Shown piece by piece: positions 29,305-39,133 of a stretch of DNA of 64,000 nucleotides (position 1 is the stretch's first letter; the number at the start of each line of letters is the position of its first letter). The notes below the pieces were generated by a model. The model saw only the letters and a program-made list of their open reading frames with translations. It searched no databases and was not told the DNA's origin. The position numbers and the translations under genes were made by a program. The stretch lies in NCBI GenBank assembly GCA_913778495.1, contig CAJYVD010000034.1:213500-277499 (forward strand), read 5' to 3'. Source of the stretch: an uncultured Pantoea sp. (GTDB taxonomy: Bacteria > Pseudomonadota > Gammaproteobacteria > Enterobacterales > Enterobacteriaceae).

Positions 29305-31259
29305 GCCTGCGCCTCCTGCGGCGTTTTCTTGCGGGCGCGATAGCGCGGATCGAGCAGGCACAGCAGCCCGCCCAGCGCCATAAACACGCCGCCAAACCAG
29401 ATCCAACGCACAAAGGGTTTGTAATAAATACGCACCGCCCAGGCACCATCATCCAGCTCCTCTCCCAGCGCCGCGTAGAGATCGCGCGTGAAGCCGCCGC
29501 TGATCGCCGCCTCGGTCATCATGGTGCGGGCCGCCGTATAAAAGCGTTTCTCGGCGCGCAGTTCCGCTTCCGGTTTACCGTCACGCGTAACGTCGATCAG
29601 CGCGACGCCGCCGCTGTAGTTCGGGCCTTGCAGATCGTGCACGTCGCGGAAAACAAAGTGATAGCGATGAATATCCAGCGTATCGCCGGCCTTCATGCGT
29701 ACATCGCGCTCAACGCTGTACTGCGTGCTAAAGGCGATGCCCACCACCGTCACCGCCACGCCGAGATGGCCAAGCACCATGCCCCAGTGGCTGCGCGAGA
29801 GATGACGCAGGCCGTTAAGCAGCGAGTGGCGATGGGTGGCGCGCTCGTGCAATTCCATTAGCGTCAGTAGCGTCACCCACACCGCCATCAGCAGGCCAAT
29901 GACCGTCATGGCCTCAATGCGATCTTCCAGCAGCCACGGCAGCGTCACGGACAGCAGCAGCGTCACCACCAGTGCCACGCCCAAGCGCCGCACTAATTTC
30001 TGCGGCTCATCACGCCGCCAGCGCACCAAGGGGCCAATGCCGAGCAGCAGCGCCAGCGGCGCCATCAGCCAGGTAAAAAGGGTATTAAAGAAAGGTTCGC
30101 CCACGGAAATGGTGCCGAGCCCAAGCTGCTTATGCACCAGCGGCAATAGCGTCCCCAGCAGCACCACCAGCATGGCAGCAATCAGCAGCACGTTGTTGCC
30201 CAGCAGGAACGACTCGCGTGACCAGGCCTGGTTCTGTACCCGACTGCGTACCTGTCCGCCTTTGAGGGCGTAAAGCAGCAGCGAACTGCCGATCACGATG
30301 ATCAGAAACGCCAGAATAAACATGCCGCGCGCCGGATCGGACGCAAACGCGTGCACGGAGACCAATACCCCGGAACGCACCAAAAAGGTCCCTAACAGGC
30401 TGAGCGAGAACGCGGTTATCGCCAGTAGCACCGTCCAGGACTTGAAGCTGCCGCGCTTTTCCGTGACCGCCAGCGAGTGCATCAGGGCCGTGCCCGCCAG
30501 CCACGGCATAAAGGAAGCATTTTCCACCGGATCCCAGAACCACCAGCCGCCCCAGCCCAGCTCGTAGTAAGCCCATGCCGACCCCAGCACGATGCCGATG
30601 GTCAGGAAAATCCACGCCGCCGTGGTCCATGGACGCGACCAGCGCGCCCAAGCGGTATCCAGGCGTCCGGTCATCAACGAGGCGATGGCAAACGCAAAAG
30701 CAACGGAAAAGCCCACGTAACCCATATAGAGCAGCGGCGGATGGAAGATCAGCCCGATATCCTGCAGCATCGGGTTCAGATCGCGTCCCTCAATCGGGAA
30801 GTCCGGCAGCGTGCGGGTAAAGGGGTTGGAGGTGAGCAAAATAAACAGCAGGAAGCCGAAGGTGATCATGCCCATTACCGCCAGCACGCGCGCCAGCGCA
30901 TCCTGCGGCATCCCCCGACTGAATTTCGCCACGGCCACCGTCCAGGTACTTAACAACAGTACCCACAGCAGCAGCGAACCTTCATGCGCCCCCCAGGTGG
31001 CGGCGATACGGTAGTAAATCGGCAGCAGCGTGTTAGCGTTGTTGGCGACGTACGCCACGGTAAAATCCGTGACGATAAAAGCGTGTACCAGCACTAAAAA
31101 CGCGGCGAAAATAGCGGCAAACAGCCCCCACGCCAGCGGCCGCGCGGTGGCCATCAGGCGGCCATCCTGGCGTGCAGCACCCCACAGCGGATAGATGCTC
31201 AACAACAGCGCCAGCGCCAGCGCCAGGCAGAGCAGAAACGTGCCTATTTCCGGCATCAT
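29301..31259 (-). CDS. ccmF: Heme lyase subunit CcmF
   Basis: CcmF, with CcmH and CcmI, attaches heme to apocytochrome c. The 652-residue protein has about 15 membrane segments; the WWD tryptophan-rich motif is in [20 protein letters not shown] (about residue 233-246), and conserved histidines flank it ([22 protein letters not shown]). Two adjacent ATGs (31259 and 31256) overlap the ccmE stop codon; either could be used. Confidence 0.95.
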   Translation of the reverse strand: MMPEIGTFLLCLALALALLLSIYPLWGAARQDGRLMATARPLAWGLFAAIFAAFLVLVHAFIVTDFTVAYVANNANTLLPIYYRIAATWGAHEGSLLLWVLLLSTWTVAVAKFSRGMPQDALARVLAVMGMITFGFLLFILLTSNPFTRTLPDFPIEGRDLNPMLQDIGLIFHPPLLYMGYVGFSVAFAFAIASLMTGRLDTAWARWSRPWTTAAWIFLTIGIVLGSAWAYYELGWGGWWFWDPVENASFMPWLAGTALMHSLAVTEKRGSFKSWTVLLAITAFSLSLLGTFLVRSGVLVSVHAFASDPARGMFILAFLIIVIGSSLLLYALKGGQVRSRVQNQAWSRESFLLGNNVLLIAAMLVVLLGTLLPLVHKQLGLGTISVGEPFFNTLFTWLMAPLALLLGIGPLVRWRRDEPQKLVRRLGVALVVTLLLSVTLPWLLEDRIEAMTVIGLLMAVWVTLLTLMELHERATHRHSLLNGLRHLSRSHWGMVLGHLGVAVTVVGIAFSTQYSVERDVRMKAGDTLDIHRYHFVFRDVHDLQGPNYSGGVALIDVTRDGKPEAELRAEKRFYTAARTMMTEAAISGGFTRDLYAALGEELDDGAWAVRIYYKPFVRWIWFGGVFMALGGLLCLLDPRYRARKKTPQEAQA

Positions 31260-31744
31260 GAGCGCGGCCCTCCCTGCGCGTTGGAGACCACCGCGGCGCC
31301 CGTTTGACGGTTTTTCATCGCATCCTCAATCTCTGGCGGCGTGTAGTTTTCATCATGTTTGGCCAGCACTTCCTGCGCCATTATCCGATTGCCCGCTGCC
31401 AGTACGCCCTGCGCGACCACGCCCTGCCCCTCTCGAAACAGATCCGGCAGAATGCCTTCGTAGCTCACGCTGACCACGCCGCGCGCGTCATACAACTTAA
31501 ACGTGACCGCCAGCGAGGCAGGATCGCGCCGCACGCTGCCCGGCATCACCACGCCGCCCACGCGCAAACGCTGCCCTGCCTCCGGCTTTTCCTGCGCGTC
31601 CCCTTTGCCATAGAGGATCTCACCGGGGGTATAAAACAGATCGATATTGGAACGCAGCGCGTACATCACCAGCGCGGTAGCCAGGCCCAGGCCCAACAGG
31701 ATCGCGACCACGGCCACCAGGCGGTTACGACGACGTAGATTCAT
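31256..31744 (-). CDS. ccmE: Heme chaperone CcmE
   Basis: CcmE carries heme covalently in the periplasm from CcmC to CcmF. The 162-residue protein has an N-terminal membrane anchor ([21 protein letters not shown]), an OB-fold domain and the heme-binding histidine in [13 protein letters not shown] (about residue 130), where the H-x-x-x-Y pair is intact. A flexible C-terminal tail follows. Overlaps ccmD and ccmF by 4 nt. Confidence 0.96.
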   Translation of the reverse strand: MNLRRRNRLVAVVAILLGLGLATALVMYALRSNIDLFYTPGEILYGKGDAQEKPEAGQRLRVGGVVMPGSVRRDPASLAVTFKLYDARGVVSVSYEGILPDLFREGQGVVAQGVLAAGNRIMAQEVLAKHDENYTPPEIEDAMKNRQTGAAVVSNAQGGPRS

Positions 31745-31971
31745 CCCGCCTCCCCCACGCTGCGCGCGGCTTTTTGCTGCTGCGCGCTGCGAATGCGGTG
31801 CTCACGAGCCTGGCGTCTCCGCACGTCCGCCAGGATGCGACGCCGTTGCACCAGCGTGTGCAGCAGCAATCCGGTCAACGCGATCAGCGTCATCGCGACG
31901 GCAAACCAAACGTAAAAGGCATAGCCGCCCATCGCGAAAAAGGCCTGCCATGAAGTAAATGCTGGCGTCAT
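31741..31971 (-). CDS. ccmD: Heme exporter protein CcmD
   Basis: A 76-residue protein with one transmembrane helix ([21 protein letters not shown], about 15-37) and a highly basic cytoplasmic tail ([19 protein letters not shown]). CcmD helps release holo-CcmE from the CcmABC complex. The ATG at 31971 overlaps the ccmC stop by 4 nt, and [22 protein letters not shown] is the usual CcmD start; in-frame codons further upstream lie inside ccmC. Confidence 0.93.
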   Translation of the reverse strand: MTPAFTSWQAFFAMGGYAFYVWFAVAMTLIALTGLLLHTLVQRRRILADVRRRQAREHRIRSAQQQKAARSVGEAG

Positions 31972-32708
31972 GCTTTGCGCCCTCCCTGAGCCACGTCGCT
32001 GACCCACGGGCGGTGACGTTCCGTAAACAGAATAAGATTGCGCAGGCGCATCAGCGTCAGCGCGACAAACACCAGCAGATACCCGAGGATCGCCCAGCGC
32101 AACGGGGTGCGCATGCTTGGGGCTATCGCCTGTTGCAGCAGCCCGGACGATCCCTGATGCAGGGTATTCCACCACTGAACCGAGAAGTGAATAATGGGGA
32201 GATTGACCACGCCGACCAGAATCAGGATGCCAGCGGCACGTCCGGCGGTGCGGCGATCGTCAAACGACTGATAAAGCGCGATGGCGCCCAGGTAGAGAAA
32301 CAGCAGCACCAGCTCGGAGGTCAGACGCGCATCCCAAATCCACCAGGTGCCCCACATGGGTTTGCCCCAGGCGGAACCGGTCACCAGTGCGATAAAGGTA
32401 AAGACGGCGCCAATCGGCGCCATGGCCGCCGCCACCAGATCGGCCATTTTCATCTGCCACACCAGCCCGGTAAATGCCGCTATCGCCATGGCCGCATAGA
32501 TGCCCATCGACCACATCGCCGAAGGCACGTGAATGTACATAATGCGGTAACTGTTGCCCTGCTGATAATCCGCAGGCGCAAAGCCAAATCCCCAGCTCCA
32601 GCCCAGCAGCAGCGCGGCAAGGCCCGCAACGGCAATTGGCGCTAGCAAACGTCCGCACAGGTGATAAAGCCGCTCCGGCTTTGCCCACTGGTTTACCCAT
32701 TTCCACAT
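31968..32708 (-). CDS. ccmC: Heme exporter/heme handling protein CcmC
   Basis: CcmC loads heme onto CcmE. A 246-residue protein with six membrane helices; the WWD periplasmic loop is WGTWWIWDARLTSELVL (about 122-138), flanked by histidines in MYIHVPSAMWS and VNLPIIHFSVQWW. It lies 51 bp downstream of ccmB, the only real gap within the operon. Confidence 0.96.
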   Translation of the reverse strand: MWKWVNQWAKPERLYHLCGRLLAPIAVAGLAALLLGWSWGFGFAPADYQQGNSYRIMYIHVPSAMWSMGIYAAMAIAAFTGLVWQMKMADLVAAAMAPIGAVFTFIALVTGSAWGKPMWGTWWIWDARLTSELVLLFLYLGAIALYQSFDDRRTAGRAAGILILVGVVNLPIIHFSVQWWNTLHQGSSGLLQQAIAPSMRTPLRWAILGYLLVFVALTLMRLRNLILFTERHRPWVSDVAQGGRKA

Positions 32709-32759
32709 GTGTTGCTCACCCTAAAAGGAGATCAAATTCTGGCCGCGCGGCGGCCCTGG

Positions 32760-33419
32760 TTAATGCAGGCTGATGCGCAGCGCTGCGGCCGTTGCAAACG
32801 GCGAGAGCGTGGCGCTGACTGCCAGCATGGCACCCAGCACCGCCAGATAGCCGCCAATCGGCAGCCCCTGCGCGGCAGCGTTGATCGCCGCCGTGGCAAA
32901 AATCAAAACCGGGATCGACAGCGGTAACACCAGCAGGCTGAGCAGTACGCCGCCGCGCCGCAGCCCTACCGTCAAACCGGTGCCAATCGCGCCGAGAAAA
33001 CTGAGCGTGGGCGTGCCGAGCAGCAGCGTGAGCGCCATCGCCTGCCAGCTGGCCCTATCCAGCGACAGCAGCAGCGCCGCCAGCGGCGACAGGACAATCA
33101 GCGGTAGTCCGGCGATCAGCCAGTGGGCGATCACTTTGCCCAATACCGTCACTGGCAGCGGCGCCGGCAGCAGCAGGAGCTGCTCCAGCGACCCGTCGAG
33201 AAAATCGTCGCGGAACAGCCGCTCCAGCGCCAGCAGCGAGGCCAGCAGCGCGGCAACCCAGGTGACGCCCGGCGCGATACGCGCCAACAGCTGTGGCTCC
33301 GGGCCAATGCCCAGCGGAAACAGGGTGATGACGATCAGAAAGAACCACAGCGGATTGACCACCTCCGCCCCGCTGCGAAAGGCGATTTTGACTTCGCGCT
33401 GGATCACGCGCCCTAACAT
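32760..33419 (-). CDS. ccmB: Heme ABC transporter permease CcmB
   Basis: A 219-residue permease with six hydrophobic helices; with CcmA it forms the ABC unit that, by ATP hydrolysis, releases holo-CcmE from CcmC. N-terminal [23 protein letters not shown] and [15 protein letters not shown] are family signatures. The ATG overlaps the end of ccmA by 7 nt. Confidence 0.95.
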   Translation of the reverse strand: MLGRVIQREVKIAFRSGAEVVNPLWFFLIVITLFPLGIGPEPQLLARIAPGVTWVAALLASLLALERLFRDDFLDGSLEQLLLLPAPLPVTVLGKVIAHWLIAGLPLIVLSPLAALLLSLDRASWQAMALTLLLGTPTLSFLGAIGTGLTVGLRRGGVLLSLLVLPLSIPVLIFATAAINAAAQGLPIGGYLAVLGAMLAVSATLSPFATAAALRISLH

Positions 33420-34033
33420 GGCTGTGCCTCCACGCTAAGCCGAATTTTGCGCACGCGGTCGCCGGCGTCGGGGAGATCCTGATGCGTGGTGAGGATCACC
33501 GTGCCGCCGTTATCCGCATGCCAGGTGAAGCGCGCCGCCAGGGTTTCTACGCCGGCTTTATCAATGGCGGTGAGCGGCTCATCAAGAATCCACACGGGCG
33601 ACGCCGACAGCCACAGCCGCGCCAGCGCCACACGGCGCTGCTGACCAGCCGAAAGCTGGGCGACCGGCATCTCTTCGTAACCCAGCAGATCGACCTGCGC
33701 CAGCGCGCTAAACAGGCGCGCGTCATCGCCGCGGCCGTACCAAAACTGAAGATTTTCCAGCGGAGAGAGCGCGGCTTTGACGCCAGGTTGATGACCGAGA
33801 TAAAGCAGGTTTTGCTGCCAGCGCTGCCGCTGCTGGCGAATCGCCTGTCCCTGCCAGCGAATCTCACCGGCATCGGCACGGCTTAACCCCGCCATCAGGC
33901 GCAGCAGGGAGGTTTTTCCTGCCCCGTTAGGGCCTTCGACTTGCACGATATCGCCCGGCTTTACGCAAAGATTCAGCCCCTGAAACAGGGTTCTCTCATC
34001 GCGGACGCAGGTGAGATTAAGGATATCGAGCAT
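33413..34033 (-). CDS. ccmA: Heme ABC transporter ATP-binding protein CcmA
   Basis: A 206-residue ABC ATPase: Walker [16 protein letters not shown] (about 33-47), signature [15 protein letters not shown], Walker [14 protein letters not shown] and switch histidine in ILTTHQDLP. It energises the CcmABCD complex. I use ATG 34033 ([17 protein letters not shown]); upstream in-frame codons to 34156 have no similarity. First gene of the ccm operon, so its promoter must lie in the 244-bp gap shared with the divergent yfdC; I saw no clear FNR box there. Confidence 0.95.
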   Translation of the reverse strand: MLDILNLTCVRDERTLFQGLNLCVKPGDIVQVEGPNGAGKTSLLRLMAGLSRADAGEIRWQGQAIRQQRQRWQQNLLYLGHQPGVKAALSPLENLQFWYGRGDDARLFSALAQVDLLGYEEMPVAQLSAGQQRRVALARLWLSASPVWILDEPLTAIDKAGVETLAARFTWHADNGGTVILTTHQDLPDAGDRVRKIRLSVEAQPC

Positions 34034-34277
34034 GAAAGAGGGAGTCGCAGCCAGTAAAAGAGGCCGCGATAATACCACAAGGAATCTGTGGGCCGAAGTC
34101 TGTGAGACAGCTCTCATTTCGCCTAATTTGAGTAATCGTGCGTATTCCACCCCCAAAACAGACCAATGGGGGATACGGTTAAAATTTTGTTACTTTTATT
34201 TTTGCGCGGCCGCCGCGTTTCGCCCGACTTAAAACCGTCTACGCTTATTACGCGCTGGCATTATCACCGGAGGAAAT

Positions 34278-35195
34278 ATGACCCCATCGCCGTCCCACGC
34301 CCATGATGACAACGACGTTGATAGCGAAGAAAAAGAAAAAGGCACAGAAATTGAAGTAGACGAAGATGCCCTGCCCTCGCGCGCGGCCGCCATTCATGAA
34401 GAGATTCGACAGGACGGAGAAAAAGAGCTGGAGCGTGACGGCATGGCGCTGCTGTGGTCTGCCATTGCCGCCGGCTTGTCGATGAGCGCCTCGCTCATGG
34501 CCAAGGGCATTTTCCACGTGCATCTTGAGGGCGTGCCGGGTGCTTTTCTGCTGGAGAATCTGGGCTACACCTTCGGTTTCGTGATCGTCATTATGGCGCG
34601 CCAGCAGCTGTTTACGGAAAACACCGTCACGGCCGTGTTACCGATTATGCATAAACCTACCGGCAGTAATTTCGCGCTGCTGCTGCGGCTGTGGGGTGTG
34701 GTGCTGGCAGGCAATATGATCGGCACCGCGCTGGGGGCGTTAGCGTTTAATCACATGCCGATTTTTGATGACGCCACGCGCCAGGCGTTTACCACCATCA
34801 GTGAAAAGGTGATGGCGCATACGCCGGGCGAAATGTTTGCCAATGCGGTGATTTCCGGCTGGATTATCGCCACCATGGTGTGGATGTTCCCGTATGCCGG
34901 CGGCGCCAAAATTGTGGTGATCGTGATGATGACCTGGCTGGTGGCGCTGGGCGATTTGGCGCATATCGTGGTGGGTTCGGTAGAGGTGCTTTACCTGGTG
35001 TTTGCCGGGACGCTGCCGTGGCAGGACTTTTTGTGGCCTTTCGCCCTGCCGACGCTGCTGGGTAATATCACCGGCGGAACGCTGATTTTCGCGCTGATCA
35101 GCCACGCGCAGATCCGCAACGACATGAGCGAGACCGCCAAAGCCAAAGCGCGAGCCGATCAAAAACGCAAAGAGAAGCAGCAAAAGCGCGACTAA
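34278..35195 (+). CDS. yfdC: Formate/nitrite transporter family protein YfdC
   Basis: A 305-residue inner-membrane protein with a charged cytoplasmic N-terminal extension (about 1-60, EEKEKGTEIEVDEDALPSRA) followed by six FNT-family helices. It keeps a histidine in LGDLAHIVVGSVEVLYLV at the place of the FocA/NirC gating histidine. The transported anion of YfdC is not known. The C-terminus is lysine-rich. Position just before argW equals E. coli, but its other neighbour is ccmA instead of mlaA. Confidence 0.94.
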   Translation: MTPSPSHAHDDNDVDSEEKEKGTEIEVDEDALPSRAAAIHEEIRQDGEKELERDGMALLWSAIAAGLSMSASLMAKGIFHVHLEGVPGAFLLENLGYTFGFVIVIMARQQLFTENTVTAVLPIMHKPTGSNFALLLRLWGVVLAGNMIGTALGALAFNHMPIFDDATRQAFTTISEKVMAHTPGEMFANAVISGWIIATMVWMFPYAGGAKIVVIVMMTWLVALGDLAHIVVGSVEVLYLVFAGTLPWQDFLWPFALPTLLGNITGGTLIFALISHAQIRNDMSETAKAKARADQKRKEKQQKRD

Positions 35196-35230
35196 ATTGC
35201 TGATAAGTTGAGCAAACACGCGCTTTAGAG

Positions 35231-35259
35231 TTAAGTTTTCCTGGTCGGTGCGCTATACT
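35231..35259 (+). promoter_or_regulatory. Probable promoter of tRNA-Arg
   Basis: TTAAGT (35231-35236) and TATACT (35254-35259) are 17 bp apart, 10 bp before the tRNA 5' end. Confidence 0.5.
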
Positions 35260-35268
35260 GCGCGCCGC

Positions 35269-35343
35269 GTCCCCTTAGTTAAATGGATATAACGAGCCCC
35301 TCCTAAGGGCTAGTTGAAGGTTCGATTCCTTCAGGGGACACCA
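35269..35343 (+). tRNA. argW: tRNA-Arg (anticodon CCU)
   Basis: A complete 75-nt cloverleaf with encoded CCA at 35341-35343. The anticodon stem AGCCC/GGGCT (35295-35299, 35307-35311) encloses anticodon CCT at 35302-35304; the T arm carries GGTTCGATTCC. It differs from E. coli argW at only a few positions and follows yfdC as in E. coli. argW is a well-known integration site; I found no integrase or duplicated 3' end in the window. Confidence 0.97.
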
Positions 35344-35445
35344 GCGTCATCCGCTCATCTCCGCCCTCTTCCTTAAATCTATACGCTTCAACACTCACAG
35401 GCCGCCGTGGCGACGACCTGCTGTTTCCTTATTGATGCTTTTCGC

Positions 35446-38190
35446 TCATGGCTGCGCCCGCGATGCCAGCGGCGTTTCGCTGCGCGTCAGCAGTTCATCC
35501 AAGGTCAACGGTTTAAACACCGACACCTCCGGTGAGGGGCTGGGCGAGAACGCATTCGCCTGGCCTGATGCAGGCCGCACAGGGCTTTCAGGCATCGTGT
35601 GCTGAGCAAGCGCGGGCTGGCTGCGCGTGTCTCGTTCTGGCTGCTGCGCGGTGCCCTCGAATACCGGCGTCGCGGTGACGATCTGCTCGGCGAAGCGGCG
35701 CGGCGCAGCATTAAACCTTTTGCTTTCGTTTCGCTGCGCATCATAAGACGCCGCTATTTGGGCAGATCGCAGCACACGCTCGCGTCCTTCCTGTTCCCAT
35801 CGGGCATTTTTCAGCTCCCGCTGCTGACGAAAAAAGTTCATATCACGTGCGTTGATCTCGGTCGTCTCCTGGTCTAAACGGGTTCGGATCACGCCGCTGT
35901 CCGAGGCCAGCATTGGCGTGTTGCCCTGCCAGGCTTTAGCGCGGAGATTGACGCTGCCGGCGCGGGTGTGTAACGCCACGCTACCCAGCTCACCGCTGAT
36001 CTTGACGCTTCTGCTATCCGATCCGTGCAACCACATCTCACTGCGTGCGGCGGAGGTATTTGTCATCTGCGAAAACGTGTGAATGCCCGGCGCGGCGCGT
36101 GCCGTGTCGGCTTCGATCACCACCTGTTGTCCGCTCAGTGTAAGCTGAGCCGGAATGTAGCGGCCCGTCACGGTTTTTACCGCGACGCCCAAGGTGGCAC
36201 GCGCGTCATAAGGCACAAGCCCTGAAGAAGGGGACGGTGTGGTCAGTGATTTGCCGGATTTCGAGGGGTCTATCGCCGCCTGCGGCCCTGCGTTCTCGCG
36301 CTGCGATAACGCCAGCGGCTGCGTATTCGCGGGCTGAGATAGCGCCAGCTGCTGGGCCCGCGCGCGCTTGGCGGCCTCAAGGGCCTGCATCTGCTGCACC
36401 GTGGCCGCGGCCTGCGCACGCTCCGCCGTGAGCGCTGCCTGCCTGTGCTGATTATCGCGCGTTTCACCCACCTTGCGCGCCCGTACCTGTGCCGCTTCTG
36501 CCGCTTGCTTCGCTGTTTTTCTGGCCTGGGCGAGCTGGTCCGTCTCCCGCGCTTTGCTGAGGCTGTGGGCTATCATCGCCTGACTACGTTGCTGATCACG
36601 CAGTTTCTTTTCTTCGGCCTCGGCTTTTAGTTTGGCGAAGATACGTTCCTGTTGCTGGTAGGCTGGGCTGCTGACGGTGGTTTGCCATTTTTGCAGCGCC
36701 TGCTTCTGTCGCGCTTCGTGCTGGAGATGCGCCTCGCCCGCGGCAATCAGACGCGGCAGCGCATCACTGGACGGCAACACCGGCGGTGGCCAGTGACTGC
36801 CATCCGTTTTTCCTTTTTTGATTGCTTTCTCTGCCGCTTTCAGTGCGTCCAACAGCGTCTGTTTGAATTTTTCATCGCCCACCGCCTGCGCTTTAAGCTG
36901 CTTGCGCATTTTCTCAATGCCGGTCTTAAGTGCCGCGTGGGCCGGTTTATACGGTACGAGACTACGCGTCAAATACAGCAGATGTTCACCCATGAGCGTG
37001 ATATCCGGAAACGGCAGCCAGGGTGCCAACGTCTCAGCTACACTCCTGGCGTTTGGCAGCGGATTAAAAAGCAGGCTGGCGAGCTGTGCATTATCCGGTT
37101 TGGCGGCGGACGCCTGCGTGTTGGCGATTACGTCCAACATATAGGAGACCGCTGCCACATTAGCCACGCCGGGGTGCCGCCGCGCATCCGCTGTCGCCAT
37201 TTGCTGCACCAGTGCGGGCAGGAGTGACAGCGCAATTTCATGCTGTTGCGCAGCCGGCAGCGCGGTGGTGGCGATCAGGGAAGCCAGGAATTCGCTGCTG
37301 CGGCGTTCGCGAACAATCGCCGTGAGGTGCGCGGTGATTGCCGCCAACTGCGGCGCCGCAATCGACGTAGCTTGTGCAGCGGGCGTTAACGGCGGCATCG
37401 ACTGAGCGGTTAACGCGGGAACCGTTTCGCGCGCGGGCATTATGGGCGTGCGAGGCCGCGTTTGTGCGCGATCCACTGCAGCGGTTTCTCCGCCTGCTGC
37501 CACATCGCAGGACATCGAGGCGATAGCGAGCTTCTCTTCAAATAGCGACGCGCCTTCGTGGCACGTCAGCCACTGACAAAAGTCGGCGCGTAATCGATCG
37601 CCGTTCATGCCGATAGCGGCGGCAAGCGAGTTGGTCAGACACAGGCCGTCGCGCGTAATGGGCGTCACCGCCACTGCCTCTGGCGTAAGCCACCACCGTC
37701 CATTACGCTGCGTCGGCTGAAAACCGCGCGAGGGGTCACGCGGCCTCACCGCATCATAGTGTGCGTTATCCAGGCGTAATACCACAGCGTTGCTCAAATC
37801 GGGTGGGCCATCCGAAAAGTGGGTCAGCGCGCCCTGGTTATCCATAATGACCAGCCGATTAAACGGGATACGCGATGATTCTGCCAACATTTGACTGAGC
37901 AGCAGCGGCACAACGTCAAACCGATTGTCGCGCCACGTTTCGGTGTGCCGGATATTGTCGACCAGCCACGAGAGATGGGGCATCTCTGGCCGCGCCGGCG
38001 GCGCGCCGGTTGCGATCCAAGAATGCATATCTGTGCTGTGTAGGTCGCGACGCTGCGGTGCAGGCATCTGCCGATTTTGGACCGCAGTGATGTGCTGGCA
38101 ATAGCCTTCCGCGTGTTTCACACGCGTAGGGGGCGGCGCGGCGCGCGCCGAGGCAGAGGTCTGTGAACTGGAAGATGACGTGACAACCAT
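35446..38190 (-). CDS. Large protein with candidate circularly permuted OTU-type protease core; possible effector
   Basis: 914 residues, not recognised as a named family. Residues 1-25 are rich in serine, threonine and alanine (VVTSSSSSQTSASARAA), like some secreted effectors, with no Sec signal or membrane helix. Residues 74-210 look like an OTU cysteine protease with the halves swapped: WRDNRFDVVPLLLSQMLAES, a strand, then VVLRLDNAHYDAV with H144, and afterwards the DGLCLTNSLAAAIGMNGDRL block with D181 and C184. In ordinary OTU enzymes the D-G-x-C helix comes first and H-Y last. Residues 240-280 are Pro/Thr-rich; 285-460 helical; 480-615 a strongly charged coiled coil (KLKAEAEEKKLRDQQRSQ); 620-660 low-complexity with repeated LALSQ; 660-914 mixed, possibly beta-rich then helical. 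AGGAG precedes the ATG by 7 nt. It lies 100 bp beyond argW in a variable locus. Deubiquitinase activity is inference. Confidence 0.55.
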   Translation of the reverse strand: MVVTSSSSSQTSASARAAPPPTRVKHAEGYCQHITAVQNRQMPAPQRRDLHSTDMHSWIATGAPPARPEMPHLSWLVDNIRHTETWRDNRFDVVPLLLSQMLAESSRIPFNRLVIMDNQGALTHFSDGPPDLSNAVVLRLDNAHYDAVRPRDPSRGFQPTQRNGRWWLTPEAVAVTPITRDGLCLTNSLAAAIGMNGDRLRADFCQWLTCHEGASLFEEKLAIASMSCDVAAGGETAAVDRAQTRPRTPIMPARETVPALTAQSMPPLTPAAQATSIAAPQLAAITAHLTAIVRERRSSEFLASLIATTALPAAQQHEIALSLLPALVQQMATADARRHPGVANVAAVSYMLDVIANTQASAAKPDNAQLASLLFNPLPNARSVAETLAPWLPFPDITLMGEHLLYLTRSLVPYKPAHAALKTGIEKMRKQLKAQAVGDEKFKQTLLDALKAAEKAIKKGKTDGSHWPPPVLPSSDALPRLIAAGEAHLQHEARQKQALQKWQTTVSSPAYQQQERIFAKLKAEAEEKKLRDQQRSQAMIAHSLSKARETDQLAQARKTAKQAAEAAQVRARKVGETRDNQHRQAALTAERAQAAATVQQMQALEAAKRARAQQLALSQPANTQPLALSQRENAGPQAAIDPSKSGKSLTTPSPSSGLVPYDARATLGVAVKTVTGRYIPAQLTLSGQQVVIEADTARAAPGIHTFSQMTNTSAARSEMWLHGSDSRSVKISGELGSVALHTRAGSVNLRAKAWQGNTPMLASDSGVIRTRLDQETTEINARDMNFFRQQRELKNARWEQEGRERVLRSAQIAASYDAQRNESKRFNAAPRRFAEQIVTATPVFEGTAQQPERDTRSQPALAQHTMPESPVRPASGQANAFSPSPSPEVSVFKPLTLDELLTRSETPLASRAQP

Positions 38191-38257
38191 AGCGGGTCTC
38201 CTGTTGGGATAAAGGAGCCGCAGCCTACTGCCGAAATAGCGTGTCCTCTTTCAGGAA

Positions 38258-39133
38258 TCACTCATGCCGCATCGCCTGACGCCACGTCGACGGAGGCGTG
38301 CCGTGCAGCTGACGAAAACGGTGGCTGAAATGGCTGGAGGAGTGGAAACCGCAGCGCAGCGCAATCTCCGTCAGCGGCAGCGCGGTGGTACGGAGCAGGC
38401 GCTGGGCCGTCTCCATACGGTGGCGCATCACATACTGATGCGGCGCCTCCCCCACGCTGCGGCGAAACATGCGCGCAAAGTGGTATTCGCTGAGCGCCGC
38501 CTCCTGCGCCAGCTGCATCAGCGTTAACGGACTATCGAGATGGGCATCAATGAACGCCAGCACCCGGCGCAGCACGGCGGGCGCCAGCCCTCCGCGCACC
38601 TCGGGTAATTGCCACTGCTGCGTGCTGTAGCGCTGTAACAGGTGCGTCATCAGCAAGGTTGACGCGCTGCTGAGCATCAGCTGGTTGGCAGGAGAGTGCC
38701 AGTCGGTACTGAGCAAAAAGTGGCGATAGAGCTGCGTGATGCGATCGTCATCGGCGAAAATCTTTTCATGCAGCGCCAGGCTGGCCGGACTGCGATCCCA
38801 GATTTGCTCCCCAAGCTGCCGCAAATGGGCTTCGGTACAATAAAGGTGGACAAACGCGAGGTCGGCGCGCAGATCCCAGGTCGATTCCACCCCCGATGGC
38901 ATCAGGCAAAAGCGGTCCGGTGCGCCGCCGTTGCGCCAGCCGCCCGGCGTTTTATGCCAGGTGTCATAGCCGCCTTCCGTGTAGAGACTCAGAGTATGGT
39001 GGTTGCTGAGATTGGTTACCCGATCGCCGCTGTTGAACCAGGCGGCCAGCTGGATACCGCCAGACAGCTGGACGCTGTCGCGCAGCTGCGCCTTGTGGCG
39101 CTGAAGCATGGTAAAGGTCTGGTATTCAGGCAT
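38258..39133 (-). CDS. AraC-family transcriptional regulator
   Basis: A 291-residue regulator with an N-terminal cupin-like sensor domain (about 25-150) and a C-terminal AraC double helix-turn-helix (about 190-288): LTLMQLAQEAALSEYHFARMFRRSVGEAPHQYVMRHRM and ALPLTEIALRCGFHSSSHFSHRFRQ are the two helices. Effector unknown. It is divergent from a DMT transporter, the most likely target, and lies 67 bp upstream of the 914-residue protein gene on the same strand, so read-through into that gene is possible. Confidence 0.9.
   Translation of the reverse strand: MPEYQTFTMLQRHKAQLRDSVQLSGGIQLAAWFNSGDRVTNLSNHHTLSLYTEGGYDTWHKTPGGWRNGGAPDRFCLMPSGVESTWDLRADLAFVHLYCTEAHLRQLGEQIWDRSPASLALHEKIFADDDRITQLYRHFLLSTDWHSPANQLMLSSASTLLMTHLLQRYSTQQWQLPEVRGGLAPAVLRRVLAFIDAHLDSPLTLMQLAQEAALSEYHFARMFRRSVGEAPHQYVMRHRMETAQRLLRTTALPLTEIALRCGFHSSSHFSHRFRQLHGTPPSTWRQAMRHE

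Noticed and set aside
34034-34277. FNR box in the ccmA-yfdC gap
   Set aside because: No TTGAT-N4-ATCAA-like sequence was found by eye.
36652-37227. Plus-strand frame of 191 codons inside the 914-residue gene
   Set aside because: It is antisense to a long continuous gene, has no RBS and shows biased composition expected of a shadow frame.
38191-38257. hrp box upstream of the putative effector gene
   Set aside because: No GGAAC-N16-CCAC-type sequence could be seen in the 67-bp gap; type III control is not supported by sequence.
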